From positions 1 to 9,632 of the forward strand of contig DAOWFY010000131.1 of assembly GCA_030637775.1 (NCBI GenBank): 9,632 bases of DNA, in the 5' to 3' direction. Under the pieces are notes generated by a model. It saw only the letters and a program-made list of their open reading frames with translations. It ran no database searches and was not told the origin of the DNA. The position numbers and the translations under genes are program-made. Within the stretch, counting starts at the first letter, position 1. The number at the start of each line of letters is the position of its first letter. Positions 1-5,629 of the stretch are shown here, one piece after another. This DNA is from a bacterium. Its GTDB lineage: Bacteria > Ratteibacteria > UBA8468.

Positions 1-84
1 CATCGTTTGAATAACTACAAAGAGGCATATTCATTAGCATGCAGTTATCCACACTATCACCAATATGATGATGACTATTATTAA
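1..84 (+). CDS. Possible C-terminal fragment of a gene entering from the left
   Basis: Frame 1 is open from the first base to a TAA at 82-84 and would encode 27 residues ending in an unusual Tyr/Asp/His-rich tail (HYHQYDDDYY). The first residues (LNNYKEAYSLA) are helix-like and vaguely TPR-like, but the piece is too short to place in any family. A short inverted repeat (CCCT, 7 nt loop, AGGG) at about 103-117 lies downstream but has no following T-run. An open stretch of this length can occur by chance, and a minus-strand frame is also open over part of it. Treat as a weak possibility. Confidence 0.25.
   Translation, partial: HRLNNYKEAYSLACSYPHYHQYDDDYY
45..53 (+). promoter_or_regulatory. 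Single perfect DnaA-box-like 9-mer
   Basis: TTATCCACA matches the strong consensus DnaA box TTATNCACA exactly. It lies near AT-rich sequence (76-100), but I see no second box in the window and no dnaA, dnaN or other replication gene. It may be chance or an isolated box, and it overlaps the possible gene tail at 1-84. Confidence 0.2.
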
Positions 85-218
85 CTTTAATATTTCAAAA
101 ACCCTGTAGAATAGGGGGGAGGAAGACAAAATCATCGGAACTGCTTGATATTCAACGAGTTAGCAGAAAATTAGCAGGAAGTTTTTGACAATACGTTTTG
201 AAGTATCCTGGAAAAAAG

Positions 219-1199
219 ATGACTTCTCGAGAAAGAGTGAAAAGAGCAATTTTGTTTCAAGGACCCGATAGAATTCCTTACAATTTACCGGAGCCTTTCG
301 GAAGCGATTTTCTGCATCTCGGCCCAGAACCTGATCCAAACTGGAAACCGAAAATAAAGACAGAAACCGAATGGGAAGATGAATTCGGCTGTATCTGGAG
401 TAAATTATCAACGGGAGATAAAACGATAGGCCAGGTTAAGGTTCACCCTCTTTCCGACTACGCAATGTTGAAAAATTTTAGATTCCCTGATTACAAAAAT
501 CCGGTAAGGTATAAAGAAGCTCAGAAAATCGTCTCCGAAAACAAGGAAGAAAAATTTGTTCTGGCGGGAATTCCTTGCAGCATTATTCACCGGCTCCAAT
601 ATTTAAGGGGCTTTGAACAAGGATTAACCGACCCTTATCTTTACCCGGAACAACTAAAAATTCTTTTAGACAAACTAACAGATATCGCCATCGAAGCAAT
701 AGAAAATTTCGCAAAGCTCGGTGTGGATGGAATTATCTCCTGCGATGATTGGGGATTAGAAGACCGGCCGATGGTCGATCCCAAAATCTTCCGAGAATTT
801 TTCAAGCCGAGATATGCCCGGGTCTATAAATTCGCTCACCAGAAAGGAATCCTTACTTTTCTTCACAGTTGCGGTTACATCATTGATCTCCTGGAGGATT
901 TTATCGAGGCAGAATTAAATGTAATCCAGATGGATCAACAGGAAAATATGGGGATGGAACGCCTGAGCAAATTTTTTGGGGGGCGGCTCTGCTTTTGGTG
1001 CCCGGTAGATATTCAGAAAACGATGATTAAGGGAAGTGTGAAAGATGTGAAAAATTACGCTAAACGGCTCATCGATACCTTCGGAAAATTCAACGGGGGG
1101 TTTATCGCTAAATGGTACCCTTCGCCGGAAGCGGTGGGTCATTCCAAGGAGAAAATAGATGCCATGGCCAAGACCTTCGTAGAATACGGAAAGAAATAA
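219..1199 (+). CDS. URO-D superfamily protein, MtaA/corrinoid-methyltransferase-like
   Basis: A 326-residue protein of the uroporphyrinogen decarboxylase superfamily. It opens with the family's usual MTSRERVKRAI...PDRIP segment. A GVDGIISCDDWG segment (168-179) and an HSCG motif (216-219) follow, then a FGGRLCFWCPVDIQ segment (253-266). The arginine-rich N-terminus of true HemE (RQAGRYLPEY) is absent, so heme synthesis is unlikely. In MtaA/MtbA-type methyltransferases a His-x-Cys plus a later Cys bind catalytic zinc. H216, C218 and C258 or C261 could play that part, which would suggest methyl transfer from a methylated corrinoid protein or related demethylation. No corrinoid protein or substrate methyltransferase lies nearby, so the substrate is unknown. 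An in-frame TTG at 198 would add seven residues. I prefer ATG 219 because it matches family N-termini and has GGA about 6 nt upstream. The gene stands alone and converges on the tRNA. Confidence 0.85.
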   Translation: MTSRERVKRAILFQGPDRIPYNLPEPFGSDFLHLGPEPDPNWKPKIKTETEWEDEFGCIWSKLSTGDKTIGQVKVHPLSDYAMLKNFRFPDYKNPVRYKEAQKIVSENKEEKFVLAGIPCSIIHRLQYLRGFEQGLTDPYLYPEQLKILLDKLTDIAIEAIENFAKLGVDGIISCDDWGLEDRPMVDPKIFREFFKPRYARVYKFAHQKGILTFLHSCGYIIDLLEDFIEAELNVIQMDQQENMGMERLSKFFGGRLCFWCPVDIQKTMIKGSVKDVKNYAKRLIDTFGKFNGGFIAKWYPSPEAVGHSKEKIDAMAKTFVEYGKK

Positions 1200-1212
1200 G
1201 TTTTTTCAAAAA

Positions 1213-1283
1213 CTGGGGAGGATGGATTCGAACCATCACAACGGGATCCAGAATCCCGGGTCCTACCATTAGACAACTCCCCA
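1213..1283 (-). tRNA. tRNA-Gln, anticodon CTG
   Basis: A complete 71-nt cloverleaf folds on the minus strand. The 7-bp acceptor stem is TGGGGAG with CTCCCCA. The D-arm has a GTCT/GGAC stem and a 7-nt loop containing GG. The anticodon stem is CGGGA/TCCCG around the loop TTCTGGA, giving anticodon CTG (plus-strand positions 1249-1251). The variable loop is 4 nt, and the T-arm is GATGG/CCATC around TTCGAAT. The discriminator base is G, as expected for glutamine tRNAs. CCA is not encoded, so it must be added after transcription. A clear promoter lies just upstream. Confidence 0.96.
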
Positions 1284-1285
1284 AA

Positions 1286-1328
1286 TTGCGCTACTTATAC
1301 TATGGACTATCTTTAGTAGCAATATGCG
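1286..1328 (-). repeat. Left copy of a 43-44 nt inverted repeat element flanking the flavodoxin gene
   Basis: The reverse complement of this stretch matches 1842-1885. The first 14 nt (CGCATATTGCTACT) and last 11 nt (AAGTAGCGCAA) are identical, while the 18-19 nt centre has diverged. Each copy is itself a dyad: TTGCTACT can pair with AGTAGC..AA, with GC as a 2-nt bulge, so it can form a hairpin. This copy carries the tRNA-Gln promoter. Confidence 0.75.
1294..1322 (-). promoter_or_regulatory. Sigma70-type promoter for tRNA-Gln
   Basis: Read on the minus strand: a -35 hexamer TTGCTA (1317-1322, 4/6), a spacer of exactly 17 nt, then a -10 hexamer TATAAG (1294-1299, 5/6). The tRNA 5' end is 10 nt beyond the -10, so the start would fall almost at the mature 5' end. 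The promoter sits entirely inside the left copy of an inverted repeat element. Confidence 0.65.
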
Positions 1329-1372
1329 AGCAGATTAACTTCTTAGACAATTCTCACAGCAACAGGAAAGAA

Positions 1373-1810
1373 TTATCTTATCGCTTCGGCTAATTTTTTG
1401 CCAAGATCTTTTAATTGAACGGCGGAAGTATCATCCGGTCTTCCCTCTATCAGAAGGGTATCGGCAATCTTCTTAAACTTAAAGATACGACAAAGCAACT
1501 CGATACTCTCCTTTGCCTTTCCTCCTCCACCATGAGTGATGAAGGCAACATAAGGTTTACCCGTAATCTTTCCCTGGGTAGGATAGAAGGTTCGGTCAAA
1601 GAAGTCCTTTAAGCCTCCGGCAATGTAATTAAAATAGTCCGGGCTGCCAAAAGCAATTCCCTCACATCTCAGGAGATCCTGAGCTTCTGCTCTCCGTGCC
1701 TCCAAAAGAGCTACTTTGATACCGGCCTCCTCTGCCCCTTGAGTGAGGAGCTTTGCGGCTGCTTTTGTATTACCACCCTGGGAATGGTAGAGAACCAATA
1801 TTTTAGCCAT
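1373..1810 (-). CDS. Flavodoxin-family / NAD(P)H:quinone-reductase-like flavoprotein
   Basis: 145 residues with a flavodoxin-like fold. The N-terminal strand and FMN phosphate loop read MAKILVLYHSQGGNTKAAA (S10, G12-T15). A central GSPDYFNYIAGGLKDFFDR segment (about 55-73) shapes the flavin pocket. GKPYVAFITHGGGG (about 84-97) matches the third flavin-binding loop of the WrbA/iron-sulfur-flavoprotein side of the family. No cluster-binding cysteine motif is visible, so it is probably a simple FMN electron carrier or quinone/FMN reductase in the cytosol. The ATG at 1810 has no Shine-Dalgarno sequence upstream, but the protein start matches the family exactly. The gene sits alone between the two copies of an inverted repeat, with no functional partner adjacent. 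The electron donor and acceptor cannot be read from the sequence. Confidence 0.87.
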   Translation of the reverse strand: MAKILVLYHSQGGNTKAAAKLLTQGAEEAGIKVALLEARRAEAQDLLRCEGIAFGSPDYFNYIAGGLKDFFDRTFYPTQGKITGKPYVAFITHGGGGKAKESIELLCRIFKFKKIADTLLIEGRPDDTSAVQLKDLGKKLAEAIR

Positions 1811-1841
1811 TTACTACATGCTTAATTTGAAAGCAAAATTA

Positions 1842-1885
1842 CGCATATTGCTACTGAAGGTAGACTAACTATCCAAGTAGCGCAA
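1842..1885 (+). repeat. Right copy of the inverted repeat element; possible operon-end hairpin
   Basis: Partner of 1286-1328 in opposite orientation, with ends of 14 and 11 identical nt. On the minus strand it starts right after the stop codon of the winged-helix gene (stop 1887-1889). It can fold as TTGC(GC)TACT pairing with AGTAGCAA, plus an inner GG(A)TAG/CTACC stem. It could act as a 3' hairpin for the long minus-strand operon, but the T-run after it is weak (TAATTTTGC). The promoter-like hexamers of the left copy are degraded here (TTGCTA, then TATCCA 16 nt later). Confidence 0.7.
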
Positions 1886-1886
1886 G

Positions 1887-2102
1887 TTAGCTTTTTTTCT
1901 TTCTTTTTCTTAATTTGACGCGATAATCTTCACCTTCTTTCCGCAGGATGACGTGACCCTCTCGGGCAAGCCAACCAAGACTCATAAGAAGCAATTCTCT
2001 CGGTCGATCTATTTTCTCCGCCAGCTCCGAAAACTTCACACTTTCATGCTCTTCCAAATAACTCCAGATATCACCGGCACCGAGTCCGATTTTGGTAATC
2101 AT
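1887..2102 (-). CDS. Small winged helix-turn-helix protein (DUF2582-like)
   Basis: 71 residues. The sequence IGLGAGDIWSYLEEHESVKFSELAEKI...LLLMSLGWLAREGHVILRKEGEDYRV resembles the stand-alone winged-helix family PF10771/DUF2582. It shows helix 1 (G10-E17), a likely recognition region (about 34-49: RELLLMSLGWLAREGH) and a beta wing (50-63). A basic tail (KLRKRKKKS) follows. The ATG is set by a strong ribosome binding site (AAAGGAGGA, 8 nt upstream) that overlaps the stop of the zinc-ribbon gene. It is the last gene of the Ton operon. It could be an autoregulator, but no ligand or cofactor site is visible and many members of this family have no known role. Confidence 0.75.
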   Translation of the reverse strand: MITKIGLGAGDIWSYLEEHESVKFSELAEKIDRPRELLLMSLGWLAREGHVILRKEGEDYRVKLRKRKKKS

Positions 2103-2118
2103 TGGCTTTCTCCTCCTT

Positions 2119-2352
2119 TCAATTCATTTCTTTCTTTACTAAACTTTTACAAAGGGGACAGCGGCTGATCTCATCCGCTTTACTGTCCACATAGATATGG
2201 GTACAGGTAGGGCACCTCCAGACGAATCCCTCTTCACTTTCCAGATCCTTTGCCCTTTTTCTGACCTCAGAAAGGCACCAGATGGTAAAGACGAAAATCA
2301 TTCCTGAGAGGAGATAAAGAGCAAGTGCCACCGACAACTCTACCTTTATCAT
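2119..2352 (-). CDS. Membrane-anchored zinc-ribbon protein
   Basis: 77 residues in two parts. Residues 5-27 form one hydrophobic helix (VELSVALALYLLSGMIFVFT...). After a basic/acidic linker (EVRKRAKDLESEE), residues 44-70 form a treble-clef or rubredoxin-like ribbon with CPTC (47-50) and CPLC (65-68), a CxxC-x14-CxxC arrangement suited to one zinc or iron. The basic residues just after the helix suggest that the ribbon faces the cytoplasm. The ATG overlaps the tonB stop as ATGA, so translation is probably coupled; there is no good Shine-Dalgarno sequence. I do not recognise a named family. Its place directly after tonB suggests it serves the same complex, perhaps as an assembly or sensing factor, but that is inference. 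Confidence 0.7.
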   Translation of the reverse strand: MIKVELSVALALYLLSGMIFVFTIWCLSEVRKRAKDLESEEGFVWRCPTCTHIYVDSKADEISRCPLCKSLVKKEMN

Positions 2353-3032
2353 TGCAGTTGAAACTTCAGGGGAAGTATGCCCCAGACCTTCTCTGAAGTT
2401 GAAACGGGATTAAATCTCCATTTCTTAGTGCTCTCTGCACTTAAAAGGTCAATCCTGGGATATCCTGAACTTTTCTCTACCTCCACCTTCTCTACCGAGC
2501 CCTCGGGAAGAATCCAGAGTTTTAATAAAAGGGTGCACTCTATCCCCTCCTCTTCCGCCCATCCTGGATAAACCGGAAGAACCTTAGAGAGAACTTTTCT
2601 ACTGCCCCCTGGTCCGTAGATTCCACTGCTGGAAAAGCTATTGCGACCTTCCGTTCTTATAGGTAAGGGTGGGGGAGGTAAAGGAATCTTAATTTCCTCG
2701 AAAAGCGTCTTTCTAAAGTCCAAAAATTCCCGTTTCCCGGTAAATGAGCTTTCTCTTGCCACGATCCTTTCTGGCAATAGCTTTTTTACAGGAAGATAGA
2801 TGGTAACCTCATCCTTTTCTCTCTCCCCTTTGGGAAGGGATGGGGAAATTTTGGCTCTTTCTATCGCCGGAACCGGTTTTATTCTTTTTGTTCCCGGAAG
2901 TTCCTTCACCAGCACCACCTCAATGGGTGAAAATACCTTCGCTTTAGTGGGCACAACGATGGAAAAAAGGAAAAAGGCAGAAGTATGCAGAGAAAGCGAA
3001 GTTAAAATTGCCAGATTCAAAAGGGACTTCAT
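2349..3032 (-). CDS. tonB: TonB-like energy transducer
   Basis: 227 residues with TonB architecture. The N-terminal inner-membrane helix (about 4-27) carries the conserved Ser-x3-His pair (S12, H16), the residues through which TonB couples to ExbB/ExbD. A periplasmic linker rich in Pro and charged residues follows, including a PLPPPPLP stretch (about 118-125). The C-terminal TonB domain (about 150-227) has YPGWAEEEG, then ILPEGSVEKVEVEKSSGYP and STKKWRFNP, all hallmarks of the family. The C-terminal domain would contact the TonB box of an outer-membrane receptor; the barrel encoded three genes upstream is the obvious candidate. The start overlaps the exbD stop as ATGA and has a GGTGG site 7 nt upstream. 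A TonB/TolA-family protein with a different client cannot be excluded. Confidence 0.9.
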   Translation of the reverse strand: MKSLLNLAILTSLSLHTSAFFLFSIVVPTKAKVFSPIEVVLVKELPGTKRIKPVPAIERAKISPSLPKGEREKDEVTIYLPVKKLLPERIVARESSFTGKREFLDFRKTLFEEIKIPLPPPPLPIRTEGRNSFSSSGIYGPGGSRKVLSKVLPVYPGWAEEEGIECTLLLKLWILPEGSVEKVEVEKSSGYPRIDLLSAESTKKWRFNPVSTSEKVWGILPLKFQLQ

Positions 3033-3439
3033 CTTTCTTCCACCGGCTGGGTAGCAATAGCAAGGGAAGAGACTCCCGCAACCTTTGCCAAATCCATTAT
3101 CTCTACCACCTTACCATGAGCAACATCATAATCCCCTTTAATGATCAGGATCGCCTCGGGACTCTTTTTGCTCTCGGTCTCTAAAATCTTTTTAAGTGCT
3201 TTTAGAGTAACATTCTTCTCTCGATAGAAGATGGAGCCATCGGCAGCAATAGAAATGATAATTTCTTTTTTCTCCATGCTCTCTGTGGTCAAAGCGGCAG
3301 GAAGTTTAATCTTGATTCCTGGCTGCATAATAAATGAGGAGGTAAGCATAAAATAGATCATCAGGAGAAAGACCACATCAATCAAAGGAGCAAAATCCAA
3401 TTTCCCCGAAGTAATCTTCAAATGCCTTTTAAATCTCAT
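3029..3439 (-). CDS. exbD: ExbD/TolR-family proton-channel subunit
   Basis: 136 residues, the usual size. A short basic N-terminus (MRFKRHLK) precedes the single membrane helix LDFAPLIDVVFLLMIYFMLTS (about 14-34), which contains the invariant proton-carrying aspartate (D21). The periplasmic domain (about 42-136) has the usual pattern EIIISIAADGSIFYREKNVT...ILIIKGDYDVAHGKVVEIMDLAKVAGVSSLAIAT. Together with ExbB it would turn the proton motive force into motion of TonB. It starts 6 nt after the exbB stop, with an AAGGTGA site lying across that stop, and it ends in an ATGA overlap with tonB. TolR cannot be separated by sequence alone, but the adjacent TonB favours ExbD. Confidence 0.93.
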   Translation of the reverse strand: MRFKRHLKITSGKLDFAPLIDVVFLLMIYFMLTSSFIMQPGIKIKLPAALTTESMEKKEIIISIAADGSIFYREKNVTLKALKKILETESKKSPEAILIIKGDYDVAHGKVVEIMDLAKVAGVSSLAIATQPVEER

Positions 3440-3445
3440 AATTTT

Positions 3446-4081
3446 TCACCTTATCTCCTCATTTCTTTCCCTCAAAGAAAAGATATCCAGGAGTCTGGTG
3501 GCACTTTTCTCCATTTCGGTAATGAAGCCATTCACTCGACTGACAAAGTAATTGTAGGCGATATAGGTAGGAATGGCAACCACCAGCCCGGCCACGGTAG
3601 TGATTAAGGCCTCCCAGATCCCTCTGGCTAAATCTCCAGGATTTACCAATCCTCCCTTTAACTGGATGACCATAAAGGCCCGGATGAGACCGGTAACTGT
3701 CCCTAAAAGCCCCAATAGAGGGGCAATGGTGGCAATAGTTACTAAAATGGCTAAATATTTCTCAAGATAAGGAACCTCAAAACTGGACGCATCCTCCACC
3801 GCCTCCTTAATCTCCTCGCGGCTACGGTCATGCTTTAAGATCCCGCTCTTTAGGACCCGCGGGATAGGACCTCTACCTTTTTCACAGATACCGATTGTCT
3901 CTAAAATCTTATTTCTGCGCAGAACATCCTCAATACTTCCCATAAATTCCCTTGTATCGATTTGCGCCCGGTTTAAGGAAATAACCCTTTCAATAATGAT
4001 CGCTAAGGAAAGGACAGAGCAGAAGATAATTGGAGCCATTAAAATTCCTCCCCGCGCTATCATTTCAAATAGATTTAACAT
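3446..4081 (-). CDS. exbB: ExbB/TolQ-family motor subunit
   Basis: 211 residues of the MotA/TolQ/ExbB family. Three membrane helices are visible: about 12-31 (ILMAPIIFCSVLSLAIIIER), 109-133 (ILVTIATIAPLLGLLGTVTG) and 155-180 (IWEALITTVAGLVVAIPTYI). The conserved GLLGTVTG (124-131) and LITTVAGLVVAIP (159-171) carry the channel-lining threonines (T128 and T161/T162). A cytoplasmic loop links helices 1 and 2, as in the family. It is the short ExbB form without an extra N-terminal domain. The ATG has a strong GGAGGT site 3 nt upstream, and the gene begins 24 nt after the barrel gene ends. Confidence 0.93.
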   Translation of the reverse strand: MLNLFEMIARGGILMAPIIFCSVLSLAIIIERVISLNRAQIDTREFMGSIEDVLRRNKILETIGICEKGRGPIPRVLKSGILKHDRSREEIKEAVEDASSFEVPYLEKYLAILVTIATIAPLLGLLGTVTGLIRAFMVIQLKGGLVNPGDLARGIWEALITTVAGLVVAIPTYIAYNYFVSRVNGFITEMEKSATRLLDIFSLRERNEEIR

Positions 4082-4105
4082 TTTACCTCCTTCAATGAGC
4101 AGATA

Positions 4106-5629
4106 CTAAAATTTCAGTTTCACTCCTCCAAAAAATCTTCTTCCCGCTGCGGGATAACCCTCCATCAGCTCATAACCTTTATTGGTAAGGTTTTCTCCCT
4201 CCAGAAAAATTTTAGCATACTTATTTAAAGAATAGAAAACCTTAGCTCCCAAAAGGCCATAGGCGGGTAGTCTTTCCGAGTTATTTTCTTCATAGTACTG
4301 CTCACCTTGATACTCGCCAATAATCTCAAAGGTAAACCTGCCGGCTTTAATCTCAAAGCTATTCTCAAAAATATCGCAAGGATAATAGGGAATGTAAGAG
4401 ATGGTTGAATCCTTATTCTCTATCTCTTGATGGGTATAGAGAAGTTTTTGACTAAACCAAGGAAGGTATTCCTTGATAAACTCACATCTCCCGCCCCAGA
4501 TACGAGCTCCTTTAATATTGAAGGGCTGGTAGAGACCATTTTCATCTCTATCGGCCCAGATAATCAAGTTCTCTCTATCTCCATTAAAGAAACTGACCTC
4601 TATTTTACCCTTATTGATTTTTTTGCTTGCTCCTAATTTGACCTTCTTCTCATGTTCTGGCTTTAAAATTTCCTCACTTACCTCCACAAAATTCTCTTCA
4701 AGATAAAGCTGGCCAAACTGCGAAACGTTAAGAAAGGAACCCCCTTCCAGAAATATAGCCATATCCTCCGATGGTTCAAAACTAATCTTTAACTCGGGCA
4801 GAAAAAGAAACCCCATTTCTTTCCTTTTTTCGACCTTCAGCGCGCCACTCGTATAAAAATCAGGCGTAATCTGGATCTCCTCTATCCGGGTAGAAAGAGC
4901 GTAGTCCTCTACCTTATAATGGTCCACTAACCTTTCTTTTGAAAAGGAGGCCAAGAAACTTAAAGGCGCATCGTAATAACCTATTTGAAAGGAGGTAGTC
5001 TCATTCCGATAACGGGAAGAAAGCTGCCGGCTCTTAACAAGGCATTCTCGATAAGAGAGTTCCCCCCTCCAGCCATTCTCAGCCGGGAAAAATCTTTCCC
5101 ATCCAAGAGAGATGCTTCCTGCTTCACTTTTTCTCCGGTTATTTAAGGTCGGGCTATCTCTTCTTCCGGGTAAACCCAACTCCTTCCGAAAATAATTCCC
5201 CTCCAGGGAAACCTTCCCTTTCTCTCCAAGACCGAGATCAAAGAGGGAGGAAAAATCAAATAGTTTAAAATCGGAATTGTCTCTGTACCCTTCATCCTTC
5301 TCATAGAGGAAGCCGCTCTTAAAACTGAGTCTCTCCCCCTTTTTTACCTCGCTATTTAAAAGAAACCTATGGCTTTTATCCTCCCCGGCTCCTGCTTCCA
5401 TCTCCCAAGAAAAAACCCTCTCTTCTGGTGGAGGGGAAGGCTCAGGCAAAAAAAGTTCTTCCGCTTTCTCCTCAAACTCAATAGAGGGAGCTTTGCTCTT
5501 TGAGCGATCTTCGCCCCTGATTACTGCCTCAGGAAGAACAATCTCTTCCTCTGCCCAGATTAAACCTAACATGAGAAAGAAAAGGAGGAGAGGAAAAAAG
5601 TTTTTATATGCGTTACCTATGTATCTCAT
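4106..5629 (-). CDS. Plug-less TonB-dependent-receptor-like outer-membrane barrel
   Basis: 507 residues from ATG 5629. A Sec signal peptide (about 1-26: basic start, LLLFFLML core, cleavage after IWA) comes first. Residues EEIVLPEAVIRGED (about 28-41) look like the TonB-box/VVTG segment that normally precedes the plug. After a Pro/Glu-rich linker (LPEPSPPPEE) the protein goes straight into alternating aromatic beta-strands. It ends FLEGENLTNKGYELMEGYPAAGRRFFGGVKLKF-like in pattern: NLTNKGYE, then a GYP..GRRFFGG motif and terminal Phe, the classic receptor C-terminus for BAM recognition. Receptors usually have 600-900 residues with a roughly 130-residue plug; here no plug is present. Substrate unknown. 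A TTG at 5638 would add three residues, but ATG has AAGG at 9 nt. It overlaps the TPR gene by 17 nt and is followed by exbB. Confidence 0.8.
   Translation of the reverse strand: MRYIGNAYKNFFPLLLFFLMLGLIWAEEEIVLPEAVIRGEDRSKSKAPSIEFEEKAEELFLPEPSPPPEERVFSWEMEAGAGEDKSHRFLLNSEVKKGERLSFKSGFLYEKDEGYRDNSDFKLFDFSSLFDLGLGEKGKVSLEGNYFRKELGLPGRRDSPTLNNRRKSEAGSISLGWERFFPAENGWRGELSYRECLVKSRQLSSRYRNETTSFQIGYYDAPLSFLASFSKERLVDHYKVEDYALSTRIEEIQITPDFYTSGALKVEKRKEMGFLFLPELKISFEPSEDMAIFLEGGSFLNVSQFGQLYLEENFVEVSEEILKPEHEKKVKLGASKKINKGKIEVSFFNGDRENLIIWADRDENGLYQPFNIKGARIWGGRCEFIKEYLPWFSQKLLYTHQEIENKDSTISYIPYYPCDIFENSFEIKAGRFTFEIIGEYQGEQYYEENNSERLPAYGLLGAKVFYSLNKYAKIFLEGENLTNKGYELMEGYPAAGRRFFGGVKLKF

Noticed and set aside
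185-190. Perfect TTGACA as a -35 box for the URO-D gene
   Set aside because: No -10-like hexamer occurs at 16-18 nt; that position falls on the ribosome binding site just before the start codon.
219-1199. hemE (true uroporphyrinogen decarboxylase)
   Set aside because: The HemE N-terminal substrate-binding segment is absent and an HSCG zinc-type motif is present, so it belongs to the methyltransferase-like side of the superfamily.
1199-1214. AGTTTTT/AAAAACT inverted repeat as a bidirectional terminator between URO-D and tRNA
   Set aside because: The 2-nt loop and pure A/T stem make a poor hairpin. It may help termination by its T-run, but I cannot call it a terminator.
1112-1393. Plus-strand open frame covering the tRNA region
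   Set aside because: It runs through the tRNA-Gln and the repeat element in a shifted frame of the URO-D gene, so it is a shadow.
1842-1892. Integron attC site next to a cassette-like flavodoxin gene
   Set aside because: GTTAGCT at 1886-1892 only partly fits the GTTRRRY core, there is no matching RYYYAAC core at the other end, and the paired copies are inverted, unlike integron arrays.
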